Shown: positions 1 through 12,068, counted from the first letter of the stretch. The stretch: 64,000 nucleotides of DNA from Fasciolopsis buskii (GCA_008360955.1 LUCM01006199.1:1-64000); one strand, 5' to 3'. Notes: a model not told the origin generated them from the sequence alone. Program-made: numbers and translations.

Positions 1-959
1 CGCGCGCCTGTAATGGGCAAACGACTGGAACGCAGCAACCAGTGACATGAAATGGTTCTAGGTTACCGAAACACGCCGACGCCGGACGAACTCGGGTAGA
101 ACGAGAAGACAAGCAGCAGCTGTTTGTCCTTGGACTGGGTTTGCGACCTTTAATGCCGAAAAGGGGCTGATTCGTTGTTGCTCCCCATCTTTCTCTTAGT
201 ATTTCCTGTGGTTCTTGGTCGGTCCTCCTCCCATTCAACAGCGTCCACCACGCAGATTCGCCCGGCATCTGCAGGGTTGTGAGACGGAGGCAGATTGTTG
301 TTAGCGGATTTCCTAGACGAGCCTTATTGGTTTCATTGCCGTTTCAGGCCCATGTGAAATGCTCAACGTTGAGAATGGAGCACTGCATGAAGTATGCTTC
401 ATACTAAAAATGAATGGCTCGAATGATTCTGCCTGCAATGCAGAAAAGCTGCGAAGAGAATATATCGGGCAACGGTAATCGTATACGCATAAAATGGGAC
501 TATTTACTAACGAACTCGGTTGCCATATTCCGTAGCACAGTGTCATGTTATGGTCCCCGATTGACCTCGGAACAGTCAAAATGGAGACCTGGGTTTTTCT
601 AAACCACAATTTAGACCGATCATCTGTAGACGGGTGTCTAAGTGACCAGGGAATAGTGGTTATCTGAGTCATGCTGAAAAATAGGACTCAGATTAGCCAG
701 GTCTCAGGGGGTGAATTGGGCGCGCAGCTATCTGCTGATGTCCCCCTCAATCAGAATACCCTAGACAGCGAAAAAGATGGGTTGTTAAAAGGGATACAGA
801 ACGACGAGGAACGTACGAAAACCGCAATACAAGCAGTCAGTGACATTACGGTTTACGAAAAGCCCCAGCTAAACACATGGCCTCTCGTCGGGCACTTCGA
901 TGGAGTCACAGTTCATCGTAATAAATCACATTGAGTTTCGAGATTCGGTAAGACTTCAG
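1..959. other. unassigned sequence at window start
   Basis: No coding signal, repeat or RNA gene could be supported here. Open frames on both strands are short and show no recognised motif. The right end grades into the decayed LINE endonuclease that follows, so part of this stretch may be the 5' region of that element. Confidence 0.4.
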
Positions 960-1782
960 ACAGCCGCACACATCACCGAGTCAATGTGCTGCAAACACAG
1001 GGCGAGGAGCCTAGGTAATGCTCTACGCAAATATGCAATGTCGGTAACAGATGAGTGGAGCTCGTTGTGTTCGTCGAAGACCGTGAAGCCTCGCTCATCG
1101 TAGTTACTGTGACTCCGTTATCCGTGGATGACTGTATATCCCGAGTAGTGCTAGAGTAATTTGCAGTCCATAGACGGGATAGGAAAGAGAAATCTCGAAG
1201 CGCGGAAGTATGCATCCTTACTGGAGAGGGTGGCGATCACCTGGAATCAAAAGTCAAGCTGTGCACTGAGGATGTTTAGTTGTGCACCATTGCACTCATA
1301 CGGCCAAAGAATATGACCAATTTGGCCTACGTATATCGCTCACTGGATCCGAGAAATAAAGAAAATGTCCATCTCATCCAAGCCTTGGGGGGGGGGCATA
1401 CTAACTGTTCCCTACAAGATACTGGGAAACTTCAACTTACCACACATGGGCTGCGAAGTTGAGACGTGTGTTCCGGGAACCGGAGAGGAAGGTATTCTAG
1501 ATTGGCCACGTGAAAATGCCCTGCACCAACATATAAAGAACACAAGGTGTAGAGCTGGATGTACGTTATCGTTACTCGACCTCGTGATTACAAAACACGA
1601 GATATAGAACAGCTACAGGTTTATCCTCCTTTGGGCAAAAGTCATCAGCGTTAAACAGCAGAGCAAACCCTACTGACCGCTGCATTTTCTCCAGAGTTCC
1701 ATGATTCTCTGGAAAAATGATTATCCAAACTGAACAGGGAACGAACCTAGGTAGGTGGAAAAAGAAACGAATTCCATAGTAG
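960..1782 (+). mobile_element. CR1-like LINE endonuclease remnant
   Basis: The plus strand, read across frameshifts, carries the outline of an APE-type (EEP) endonuclease of a CR1-like non-LTR retrotransposon. An ARSLGN-like N-terminal motif lies near 1000. A short stretch GNFNLPHMG near 1420-1445 corresponds to the usual GDFN(L/Y)P box, with the catalytic Asp replaced by Asn. The C-terminal LDLVIT box is near 1577-1597. The usual spacing between these boxes is kept. Stops and frame shifts make it inactive. The copy stops abruptly where the oppositely oriented RTE fragment begins, so only the endonuclease part survives. The family assignment is from motif memory only. Confidence 0.6.
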
Positions 1783-2540
1783 CCCAAGCAGTCTAGCCGT
1801 ACAAACGCACTTTCTCCATCACTGATTCGATAGAAAGTGACAACACGATCGCCACTGTTCGCGGTTCACTGCCATATCCTTCAGTGTCTCTAGCCACCTA
1901 TTTGACGGGTCTTTCGGGCCCCAACCACGCTGTACATTTTCTCATTTCACGTCGCCACGTCATCTGCTGACCTCCACATGGCATTTTCCACTCCGTGGGG
2001 TGAACGCAAAATTAAACACGGCATGATAGATGAGTGTTCGGCATATGCAACGCGTGACGTAACCGACGTAGTTTTCTAAGCTTCATACGCTGTGTTAGGG
2101 TATTCTCAGGACAGGGACCTAATACTATATACCTAACCTCCACATTACTCACCTGGTCACTCCATCCAGTACTAGCGATACTACGTAAACATTGGCGATC
2201 GAAAACCTCCAAGCGATTACCATATCCGACAAGCGTACTCCATGTCTCGCAATCGTACGACAGAACGGAGCGCACTGCGGCACAGTACACACGGCCTTTC
2301 AACTTCAGTGAAAAGTTAGGCCGATGCCGCAAGTGCTTTGGTCCGGCGTAAGCTGCTCGAGCCTTGAATATACACGTGTTTACCTCCACTGCCGTGCTAC
2401 CGTCGTTCAACACGCGAATGTCAAGGTAAGTGAAGCGGTCCACAACCGTTAGTTCCTCTTCATCCAGTATCACGTTCGGAACTACTGTCGTCCGGTCCTG
2501 TAATAGCCGACGTTGAAAACATGTGCAGGTCATTAGGTGA
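1783..2540 (-). mobile_element. RTE-type LINE fragment (subfamily A), RT C-terminal part
   Basis: A 173-codon open frame at 2012-2533 on the minus strand matches the C-terminal part of an RTE/BovB-like reverse transcriptase. It shows the TVVDRFTYL and KARAAYAG blocks, SLKLKGRVYCAAVRSVL, YDCETW and CLRSIA. Reading past the stop in shifted frames gives GGQQMTW and the terminal block near NREQW, down to about 1783. The element is 5'-truncated at about 2540, inside the palm region, and lacks its 3' tail. Its truncated 5' end faces the 5' end of the plus-strand RTE copy that starts 150 bp away. Confidence 0.85.
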
Positions 2541-2689
2541 AAATTAGCCGAAACATTACAATGTAACGATAGTTTATCGTGCTTTATTGGCTTATTCTAT
2601 CAGTGTGTAATTCCCTTGGCCCCAATGTTTAAGTCCGTCATTATCGTATTATTCTGTTATTCAGCCACTCACTATAATTGACGTTCTTA

Positions 2690-4350
2690 TCAGATTTGTA
2701 TGGTCTTTCTGTTACTGCCTGCAAGTGAACTAGATCTGGTAGTTACCAGCCCATCATCAGAAGTGGAGGTGATCAGGGAGATAGGGCCTGTTGCAAGACA
2801 TAAGACAGCTGAATCTGATGAGCTGTCGCCATCCTTCTTCAAGTATGGTAGGAAAGCGTTAAAATTTGAGTTAACAAAACTCGGGATCAATCTGGGAAGG
2901 TGAACAGTTTCCTAAGAACTTGTGGGAATCGATGATTGTGCCAGTTTACAGAAGAGATCATGGGTTTTCTTGTGTAAGCAACAGAGGAATTCGTTTAGTG
3001 TGCATTGCATGGAAACTGCTCGTGGGCATTATCCTCTGCCGATTACCTACTACTCGCAACAGGTATATGCATGAGGATGAATCCAGTTTTCGTCCCTGTC
3101 GTTGTATTGACTGGATTTTTACTTTGCGGCAGATCTTAGAACACAAGCACACGCTAGAGAGACACAATTTTTGTCTTTTTTTGCCTTGAAAGCGGCTTTC
3201 GACCTAGTCGATCGTGCAGTTGTTTGGCGCTGCCTTTCACTGAAGGATGTGCCGAAGAAATCCATTCCACTCATTCAATCTCTCTATTTTGAAAAGCGGA
3301 GTCGAGTTCGTGCTTACGGCGATCTTTCACACAAATTCATCATGAGAAATAATGTTCTTGAGGTTTACTTCCTTTCACCTTTTCAACTTTGTCATGGAGC
3401 TGGTTATAAAGATATCCCTATTTTCATGTGTGACTAGCGGTAATGATATTTGCTCAGGCAGAAAGCTGTCTGACTTGGGATATATGGAAGATGTTGTGCT
3501 ACCAAGTGAAGATTGGAGGAAGTTGCAGTTTCCTCTCGGTCGTCTGAACGATAGTGTACGTGTTTGGTATGCCTTTTGCGCCTTCGGAGTGCAAAATACT
3601 GTTGCGTGATTGGATTGGCTCGAAGCCTAACCTTTTCGCAAGGGAATCATTGAATGTGGTGAACAGATTTAGTTATTTGGTTACTTGTCTCTTACTAGGT
3701 GGTCGTCTACTGGAAGTAGTGTCTTCACGTACACAAAAGGCTCATTTGGCACTTGCTAATTTGAGGTATATGTGGTATCGGCATGACATCAGGTTATCGA
3801 TCAAAGGTCGAGTATAAGCAGAAGCAGTGAGGTATGTATTGCTCTACAGTCCCGAAACATGGACGTTGAGAGGAGACGATATGCAGAACCCTTGGTGTTT
3901 GAACGCCGTTATCTTCTTAGTATTGGTAGGATGTGGTGGGAGAACTCTGTAAGTAACGCCTAAGTAAGGCGTGAAATACTGGGTCCTATTGAATCAGAAT
4001 AAGTTAATTTGTTTTGGACATGCTTTGCGCATGGCGACAGAACGACTGTTTTGTTGTACACTCTTCTTCGGGGCAAATAATGGCTGGAGGATGGTTCAGG
4101 TGGTCAGTCAATGATATGATAAGATGGTATGAAAACCGTAACCAGTATACTTGGTCGTGTCCGTGAAGTGCCACTGCCAGGTTGGTGTCCACAAGATCCC
4201 ACGGTTGGAGACGATAAATGATATGGCTCAACGTCGCAGTCACTGGGGTTTTTCCATTCGAAATCTCTCCACTCCTGTGTGATTGTTCAGTTTGTTATTT
4301 TGTAATCTACCTTTCACTGTTCCTGGTTCTTCTTTAATTGATTGATGCTG
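2690..4350 (+). mobile_element. RTE-type LINE copy (subfamily B), nearly whole RT
   Basis: Successive plus-strand frames cover most of an RTE reverse transcriptase in order: the N-terminal linker (PPSEVEV-like, ELSPSFFK) at 2700-2900; the NRGI(S/R)L block near 2980; CIDWIFTLRQILEHKH near 3100; KAAFDLVDRA near 3190; the primer-grip and thumb region with VNRFSYL near 3655-3680; RHDIRLSIKGRV near 3780-3815; and the FGHALRMATERL region near 4015-4040. The catalytic FADD box is not intact. Frameshifts and stops break it into at least five pieces. It is 5'-truncated, and the 3' UTR probably ends near 4350. Confidence 0.85.
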
Positions 4351-4868
4351 TGAGTTAGCAGCCAAATTCAGAACACGTTAATGCAAGACTTGTATTGCTC
4401 ATTGGGTCTTGGACGCAGACAAGCCGTCGCACAACATCAAGGTGCGATCTCGGTATGAAAGGTCCAAACGGAGAGTGAGAAAATCTGAAAATTCGACGCC
4501 TTGCATTTCTTTGGTTCGGTCCAAAAGGTCCGTTACCTGTTTGATAGGAGAAGAATAGGTCAGCAAACCGTGAGCGCGGGCGAGGATGTTTTTCCGAATC
4601 TGAATGATGACACCCCTGTCCAGCTCGCATATTCATTCTGTCTATGACAGCATGCAGTGTGGTGGGAAAGGCAATGGTCTGTAGGGCATGTTTTGATGTT
4701 TAACACTTTAAGTTGATGGTGTAATTTGCGACCTTACGCATTAAGAAGCTTACCGTAATACTGATGTTTTTTTTTCATCTGCTAGTCACATTTCAAGGCG
4801 AATAAACGGATTGGATTTCGTTTCAGATATATTGCCTTATACGCTTGAAAAACTGGAAATTCAATATC

Positions 4869-5045
4869 ATGACTAACGTATTCGATGATAATTTGTCAAA
4901 AACAGGCGATTCAGAGTCATCGTGGAGTTTACACGACTCTGGAAAGCCGAGGAAGAATGTTCGCAGAAAAAAACGTTTTCCTAAGGCATCATCGACTCCT
5001 TTTTCGGATTGCCAATCAAACTCTTGTTCTATAAATTCGACACAG
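4869..5045 (+). CDS. exon 1 of the unrecognised four-exon gene
   Basis: Fifty-nine codons run from the first ATG in frame after the acceptor-like TTTCAG (4821-4826). The exon ends ACACAG|GTAATA with phase 0. Its encoded segment is Ser/Asp/Lys-rich with the basic run at codons 32-41. The frame is also open between 4827 and the ATG, so the true start could lie further upstream. Confidence 0.6.
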
Positions 5046-8000
5046 GTAATAGCTTGCACGACATCTCTGTGCAGGTAACCGTTTTTTGTTCATTTTTTGT
5101 TATAACGTTGCTGAACGATGCTACAATGCCACAGAAATGGACATGGTTACTAGTTTATGCTTTCAATTATGGTTGCTGCTAGAAGTTTTAAATTATTCAC
5201 GACAAAATCAGGATTTGATTTGCCATGAGCGTAAGCGGTCTCTGCTCGCATGCTGATATCATCTAGCGCTGAATTGATGTAAATGTTTATCCTATTTCAC
5301 CCTTTGGTTCATCAAGACAAAAAAGACGGACATTACCGTTTTGTGCTACTAGTATTATTGATACGAGTAAAACAATCTGGCATTTATGGGACGTTCCGTT
5401 AGTAACACCGATTTGATGGACAGCCGGTTCTGGAAGATATGAAATTTCAAAAAATGCCACAGTTACTGAATTGAGGTTAACTTCATAGCAAGTGGGTTGA
5501 TTGCGTCAGCACCTTCCGTTTGCACAACAGTGAATTACGCAACCTGATAAGCAACGTCTCATTAAATACTACCTTTTTCGCGTTGCTATTATGTGGTAGT
5601 AGTTTTAAAGAATACTGGGTCATCTTTGTGTTTGCTCTCCATAATGTGCTTGACTGATGATAAACCCATATTCCAGATTTTCTGGCTATCAGAAAAATCT
5701 CGTATCTTAGCCGTTTCGGAATGTGTTCAAACATCTATCTTTTCTTTTTTATTCACTTCATTAATGAAACCACAGTGTACATTACTTTTCAGGAAGGGTG
5801 CTGTGGCAAGTAAGAGGCCTACCAAATGGGGAAGTTGACCGACAATTGAGGGTCCCAACCCCGCGCTGCCTTCAGGTTAAGACGCTAGGACGTTGACACC
5901 TTGACCACTGCCAGTAGGTGCCGTCAGTTCGTTGTGCCGCCACTGTATGCGAGGTGATGAAAAACACAGGATGCAAAGTTTTTCATGCTTCGACTTTCAT
6001 GGTTATGTAGGTTCGCCTCTCGACTGCACTGTCGAAGTTGAATTTAGGAACATGCTACTTAAGGCTGGTCCTGGTCTGTCACACATTTTATTCACTGGGG
6101 GGTTGCCCTTGCGAGGCAGTTTAAGATAAAGGAATTTCTTTGGGGCTCCATTTACCAGGTCGTGCTGGGGCCTGTTTGAGATACGTATATCGATGATGTT
6201 TCTCGAAGAGATGTTTCTTCTCCATTCAACGTATCAGGAGAATTCACGTAGTTGTTTTTGTCCTTGCTGGATGTGGCCAACACTGACACGTCTTGCGCTG
6301 AACCAGCAGAATAATGAGTTATTTGCCAGAGACTCGGATTATTTTTAATGTCTCATTGATTCCCTGCGTACAGTGACATAAGCGCTCGATATATCACACT
6401 CAGTTTGTCGTACATGTAATACAATTTTCTTATCAATATGATTTAATTAAACAGAGTTAGTAGTCAAGGGCTCGGTGAAAGTGACATTATTTCTTAGGTT
6501 CTGGTTCCTCACTGTCTGCGTTTTCATCCAAAATTCATAAAACAATATCTTTGACAATAGACTGGTATCCAGCCCATCGTGTCAAATACACGTATCATGA
6601 TTGTTCACACTTAAATGAATACTTTTTACTTTGTTGCCTTTTTATTCCACATGCTCAGTACCACAGCACCTTAGACGACACCTTGATACAGGACTCAGCT
6701 TTCATCAAGAGACTGCAACAATTCGAAAAACTAAAACAGTCCTGGGTTAACAACTGCAAGAGTTCCAATCGTTCTTTTGTTCGATTGGCAACCGTCATTT
6801 TACATTGTACTCAAGGTGCGTTTCATTCTTTATAATTCTTATCGTAAAAACTCAACTGTAGGTACCCGTTTTGTTCGATAGATTTACTCGAAAAAAGGAA
6901 ATCTGGGACCAAATCTCTTGGATGAATCGCTTGGTTTCATTTTGTACGCATTCTTGTTGACGTTTTTGTTGGTCGTACAACAAATTCACCATAGTTCTGC
7001 AAAGGGTTTACGACATACCAACGAAGGCATGAAGAATCAAACAAACGAGTGGCTTATTCGTTAATCGGTTACTTTTCTTTTGTTTGCTCGCTGTCGTCCC
7101 GTTCATTGTGCTTTAACGAAGTGAACAGATCCGCAGACTTGACAGATGTAATATCGATGTAAATGTGAAAAGTATTCGACCCTGTGGTGATTCAATCCCC
7201 GTGCATGGACACAACCGATGCATTTGTACCTCATGTGATCTACCAGTCGAGCTATGAGGCCATGTCGTTGTGTTCGGAGATTGTGCTTAAGCACCAACGG
7301 TTACCCTTCCATATTGGGTAGACACATGGCATCCACCACGACAGACTTTTCGCAATTTGATTGCAAGAGCAGTATTTCCCTGTGAATAAACCAGTATCCA
7401 GTAGATAGAATTTACGGGCATGATTGGTTACAAAGCTTGATTTGGCAAATCTGATTCACGGTGAAATCCTGCTCTGCTAATAAAATTACGAAAATTCCAT
7501 TATCAGCTGCCTAGGTCATTTGAATGGATAATAACTGATCCTTAGTTGAGATGTCCAAACACTTGTGCATCAACTAATAGTGCGCTTAAGTTTCTGATAC
7601 ACGGGTTGGAATTTTGCCAGAACTGAAAGCTTTTCGAGTTTAAATCAGCATGCCTTAAGATTAGCAAAGATCCGAGTCTACAGGATTCTAACGCGGTCAT
7701 GATTGTGTTCACTACTTCTTGGCTCCGCGGCAGATTTTGTGACGATTTACGTTGAGTCCTAGTCTACTTCCCTTGATGTTAAAGTGGTTTTCAGTCTAGT
7801 CAGTCGTGAGTGTTTCTTATGCTACTTAACATTGAAGATTACTCTACTTGTAACGGGAGGCTACAAATGGATGTCAAGCACTCAAGGTCGTTTTGCTTCG
7901 GTGCGATGAGTCATACAATAATAAGGCACGATTATGTCCCGTAGAGCAGGCCTGACTAAAAACTCCTCTGACGGCAGTTGAACAACAATCGACGGTAAAC

Positions 8001-11000
8001 CCGAGGGCACGTGTGGAAGTAGCTAAGCGCCGTAGTTCGCAGACAGACTGAAAACGGTCTTATTTTTGTGGTATGCCCAGAAGCGAGCAAGGGGCGGCGT
8101 TCGATATGATGACCAAAGAAGAAACAATGGAAAAATCGATAAAGAAGAACCTACATATAAACTATTTGGTAATGACATACGGAAGCACTAGTGTTGACCG
8201 GCCGAGGCCATTTGATCGGTAGTCTGATTAAGTGGGGTAGGATTGAACTAGAATCAACACAACTAACAGAAGTCGCTGGAATTGGCGACACGATAATGAA
8301 GTTTTGAAACTACTATTCCAGTGTTTGTATTTGATTAATCTTAGCTGAGCTCTCACGCAGGTTCACCACCACAGAATTCCACCTTCACCCTTTCCTTCCA
8401 ATTGTTTAATTCGGTTGATTATGGAAGTAGCTCTATCCTCAAGTGAGAATAGTAGCATCAATATTTTTGTCAAATTAGTTGGCCTATTCTGGTCAAGCGG
8501 ATTAACCAGGACATCCCAAAGCGATAAGGGGTTCAAATCCCAGATCCATCAGTCACTTTGGTGACTGATAAGTTTAATTATTTTGTCAGTAAGTCAGGTA
8601 AGGTTTCTCCGCGTTAACAGGAAGAGCTGTCTGACTTTTATCGTGCTGAGGTGGCTTTGGCTTTGCCGTGACGTCCGGCTGCCGACCACGGGCCTAGTAT
8701 GCACTACAATATCAAGGTTGGTCCTGTTATGCGGTTTAACAACATGGACATTTCGGACGGAGTGTACGCAAACGTTGCCGGCCTTTGATTACCAGTACCT
8801 GTGCATTATGGATTGGAGGTAAAGAAAAATTGATGTTGATTGTATGGTATTGAGCTCGATCTCAATATATGGAAGCACTGGACCGAAATAGATGAAAGTT
8901 GTTCCATCATGCATTGCGAAGGTCCACGGATCGGCTGTCTCGATGTACGCTACTCTTGGAGGTAGACAGTGGTTGACGAATGAATAGAGATGGCCAGTCC
9001 GTGAGGATGGTGTATGAAAACTTTAGCTGCTGGACTGGCACAAACGAATCGAACTAGATTCTCTCTTTTGGTTCTGTGGGATCCTTGCCCAAAATGTTTG
9101 GAGACGTTTAATGAACCATTGGTCCAATAAACTGGGCCCGTGCTTACGAAATCCTTCCTCGTTTACGTAGTTCTTACTTCTGTTTGCGTATGCGACATTT
9201 TTTGTCCACTTTAGTTTTTAGAAGTCGGTGTAGCAAAGTAGCTGTCGAAGTCAAACCAAGTCAGTGGAAATAATTGTAAGAAGTGATTTGATTTGGAAGA
9301 CTTTGCAATGATCTCTAGCGGCGATAGATTAACGGTTGCCTATGCAGTTGTTCTCGCAGGAAGTTGTGTCAGTGCTTACGAACAGTTTGACGATGAAATC
9401 CCTATAGTGTCTTTAAATGCCTAGACAAATTTATCCGATCTTTGATGCCTGTGGAGACAGGTAAGCAGTGTGCCCCACACTTCATGCACCGTCAAACGGT
9501 CGTTTTGATAACTTCTCCAATAAACTGTTCGCATTTATCAAAATCCTCATATTATGGAACCTGATGTCTTTATTAGGCCTCCTCTTTTGGTTGACTAAGC
9601 TTTGACAACCTAAAAATGTCAAAAGAATCCCATGGTAATAACTACTCTCCAAAATGGACGAAGGAAAACGGATGAGTGCAAAGATATTGCGCGCACAAAG
9701 TATCCGTTCCACAATTTTTTCTTGAAATTAATGGAAGTCGAAAATTTCGGAACAGGTGGTTTACCCAGCGTTCATCTTCGATATTATCCAAGGCCTGCCA
9801 ACAGTGACATTACGCAACCTGGTCAAATAATTCTTGTTGTCTTGTTTTATTTTGCTGTCACGAAAACCACTACAGCTAGTCTTTCGCAATGGAAGTGGTA
9901 CAGGTGTATTTTTATCGGCAGCGAAATGGTCTAGAGCTGGTGCTTGACTCATGTGGGGCGGTTCAGGCGAGCTAAGGAGATCTACAGGATTACCAACCAG
10001 AGGCTCACCTGTCCACTGAGATCATCAGATATCGTTACGATGATCTAAGATATAACCGGTCGTGTTGACTAGAACAGCGGCGAAAATTAAACAGTTCAGA
10101 CACCAAATTTCACTGCATTTATGCTTCAGCAATTGCGGTCAGGGATGACTAGGCTGCCGATGAATTAGTCGGAGTGATAACATACTATATAACCTAGCAG
10201 CCAAATGAAGCACGTACAAAATACGTCACCAGTGAAAATCGTGGAAGATGATGACCTGGGGATGCACCGGAAAAATTCTGTGGAACTTTCAAAGATAGGA
10301 CGATCAAAACTATTGTACGGATGTTGTATTGACAAGTTCACTACGTAACCCGTTTGAGCGGCCGAAATCGAATGAGCCAACGTTTCCAATTTGTTTCGTG
10401 CATGGCATGCTTCGGTTTCTTCTACTCCCTACTCGAAAAACGGAATGGGAGAATAGTGCGCAAAGAAGTAGGATTAAATAGATAAGAAGTTATGCAGACG
10501 AGGAGAGGTATCGCGGGAATAAAGTTCTAATGCCTCTAAAGATTGCTAACATTTCCTTGTGGATCCCAACCCGGAACTCATACTCTGCCGGTGCCTTGGC
10601 TATGGTTTTCACACTTTGTCGATTGATTGCGTCAAATCGTCTTCCTCGTGTGAAGGACTTCAAACATCCCTATTGGGACATCAATTCGGACATGGAGGAA
10701 ACCAGCACACTTACAATGACAGGTGCTTTTCTGTTAATCGATAATAGTCGAGTGGTTGGGATTACTGTCACCACCAGTTGCCTGGGTGATGAACAAAAAT
10801 CCGCTGTCACTGCGGATCGTTACCAAGCCTAGCAATAACGCAATTTTACGTGCCTAGATCATGCTAAGTTCTACGACCATTATTCTTGTGCCATTCCATT
10901 TTTTTTGAAGCTGGAAGATTAATGCCATTTCCCCGCTAGTTTACAATCGACATCAGATTGTGTTCGGCGGAGCTGCGGTTCACCAAATTCCAGTTGAGGT

Positions 11001-12023
11001 TTTGTTTTAAGAGTGCTTTTAGCCTTTAACTTGACCAACTGGTCGCTTCGTTTGTTCTTCACTGGTAATCGTTCTTGTTATGTTCAAAGTTCACATGTGC
11101 GAAACCAGATACCACGTGACTTGTTTTTTTAACCGAGTACGTTTTGTTTCACTGTTTATCAGGCAAAATCCCTAGCGATATTGAAATGTCGGAATATCCG
11201 GCGGTCGCGCTACTGTTACTTCGACAAGGACAAAAGGACCAAGGCACGAAACTCTGTCAGGGGTACGCGTTGGAACACAGCTTTACTGAAGTACAAAATT
11301 CACTAAATAAAATGAAAGAATCTATGGATCAGATAGATGTATGGGTAAGAGTTAAATGGGAAAACACTTATTTGGTATTCTTTTCTCATTTCAACTAAAT
11401 TCATTTCAAATTGCGGAAAGTTGATCGATGTTCTCTTTAAATAGGCTGCAAAACTGAATGGCGTTCTTCATTAATCTGTGACAGATCGGTCGCATTTGTA
11501 GTAGCGGACAACGAAATGCCATCGGATGGGCAGTTCAGACGGTGACCTATTAAGTGATTCGCCTATAACAGTTAGTTTGATTGTGCAGGAAATATGAAAG
11601 ACAAACATACACATAAATAGACACCAAAAAGTTTTAGATATTGGATGCATTCTATCAGAAAAAGTTTTTTTTTCGACCTCGAATAATATATTTTTTGTCT
11701 CTCTTCTGTAGCGTACTCGATTGGATGCATTGTGCAAACTGCTGCAAAATCGCCCACTGATGATGTCTCAAGACAAATCCACAGTTGAACTCCGTGCAAA
11801 ATTGGTCTTTTGGCCTGCCGTACTCTGTGAAGTCGGTGGATTGCTCTCGCAAATGGACCGAGATTTGCAAACGAGAACTGCATTTTTGTCCCAAGCCGCA
11901 ACCGAATGCACTACAGCCGAAGAAGCTCATCGTCACTCACTAGCATGGAATCACTTGGGCACACTGGTACGATGGGATACCATGGATGGTATAATCGGTC
12001 AATTGCTGGACGCTATCCATTGA
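4869..12023 (+). CDS. unrecognised four-exon gene, about 275 aa, predicted mostly helical
   Basis: I do not recognise this gene. Four exons (4869-5045, 6659-6815, 11163-11344, 11712-12023) have consensus GT/AG borders, and their phases (0, 1, 0) join without conflict into one open frame of about 275 codons ending in TGA. The first 59 residues are polar with a basic cluster, PRKNVRRKKR, resembling a nuclear localisation or regulatory segment. The rest is rich in Leu, Gln, Lys and Glu and looks helical. There is no signal peptide and no clear membrane segment. An acceptor-like TTTCAG ends at 4826, 42 nt before the chosen ATG, so a 5' UTR exon or a spliced-leader site is possible. Intron 1 holds an R1 repeat and intron 2 an RTE fragment and two tRNA-like sequences. 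A coiled-coil subunit of a nuclear or vesicle complex is possible but unproven. Confidence 0.65.
5046..6658 (+). other. intron 1 of the four-exon gene
   Basis: Apart from the R1 repeat copy, this AT-rich intron shows no supported exon, RNA or transposable element. Confidence 0.5.
5790..5925 (+). repeat. dispersed repeat R1, copy 1 (partial)
   Basis: The right part, ending in a block near CTTGACCACTGCC, matches the end of the R1 copy at about 25840 (CTTGACCACCGCC), preceded in both by a similar GACA/TTGACA region. It lies in intron 1 of the four-exon gene. R1 is a name used only for this window. Confidence 0.4.
6659..6815 (+). CDS. exon 2 of the unrecognised four-exon gene
   Basis: A pyrimidine-rich tract runs into ATGCTCAG (6651-6658). 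The exon starts in phase 0, encodes about 52 residues including a Lys/Gln-rich helix (RLQQFEKLKQSW), and ends CTCAAG|GTGCGT with one base carried over. That base pairs correctly with the two leading bases of exon 3. Confidence 0.7.
7184..7265 (-). repeat. tRNA-like sequence, probable tRNA-derived SINE head or tRNA pseudogene
   Basis: On the minus strand an A-box-like TAGCTCGACTGG (7254-7243) is followed about 43 bp later by a B-box-like GGGGATTGAATCACC (7200-7186). The spacing and the GCCTCATAGCTC start resemble a tRNA gene, but the B box departs from GGTTCGAATCC and I could not draw a full cloverleaf, so a functional tRNA is not claimed. Confidence 0.5.
8488..8545 (+). repeat. pol III-like split promoter (tRNA-related)
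   Basis: An A-box-like TGGTCAAGCGG (8490-8500) and a near-consensus B box GGTTCAAATCC (8530-8540) are spaced as in a tRNA. There is no convincing acceptor stem. It lies about 50 bp before an RTE fragment, as expected for either a SINE or a tRNA pseudogene. Confidence 0.4.
8590..9110 (+). mobile_element. RTE-type LINE fragment (subfamily B), RT C-terminus
   Basis: The frame at 8583-8822 keeps a decayed YxxAVRxVLLxG-like block and an FDYQYL segment equivalent to VFDHRCL. Further frames give HALR..TDRLSR and LEVDSG*RMN near 8920-8980, characteristic of the subfamily B C-terminus. It is broken by several stops and sits in intron 2 of the four-exon gene. Confidence 0.6.
11163..11344 (+). CDS. exon 3 of the unrecognised four-exon gene
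   Basis: The acceptor is GTTTATCAG at 11154-11162. The exon contributes two bases plus 60 codons and ends ATGG|GTAAGA in phase 0. It encodes the hydrophobic stretch YPAVALLLLRQG followed by an amphipathic helix (EVQNSLNKMKESMDQID). Confidence 0.75.
11712..12023 (+). CDS. terminal exon of the unrecognised four-exon gene
   Basis: The acceptor is TCTTCTGTAG ending at 11711. The exon is in phase 0 and has 103 codons plus TGA (12021-12023). It encodes RLDALCKLLQNRP, then a long helix-forming segment containing GGLLSQMDRDLQTRT. A GT lies only one base after the stop codon (GAG|GTAGTA), so alternative splicing near the end is conceivable but would still include the stop. Confidence 0.75.
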   Translation, partial: RTRLDALCKLLQNRPLMMSQDKSTVELRAKLVFWPAVLCEVGGLLSQMDRDLQTRTAFLSQAATECTTAEEAHRHSLAWNHLGTLVRWDTMDGIIGQLLDAIH

Positions 12024-12068
12024 GGTAGTACAATAACTACGTATTTACTTTGGTGTGTTGCTTATGAA

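Larger units (their letters stand above)
6816..11162 (+). other. intron 2 of the four-exon gene
   Basis: This 4.3 kb intron holds a tRNA-like sequence on the minus strand (7184-7265), a pol III-like promoter on the plus strand (8488-8545) and an RTE fragment (8590-9110). I see no further exon or recognisable element in 7280-8480 or 9110-11160. Confidence 0.5.

Noticed and set aside
671..934. 87-codon plus-strand frame starting with ATG, hydrophilic
   Set aside because: No recognised family, no splice context, and adjacent to LINE endonuclease debris; it may be part of that element.
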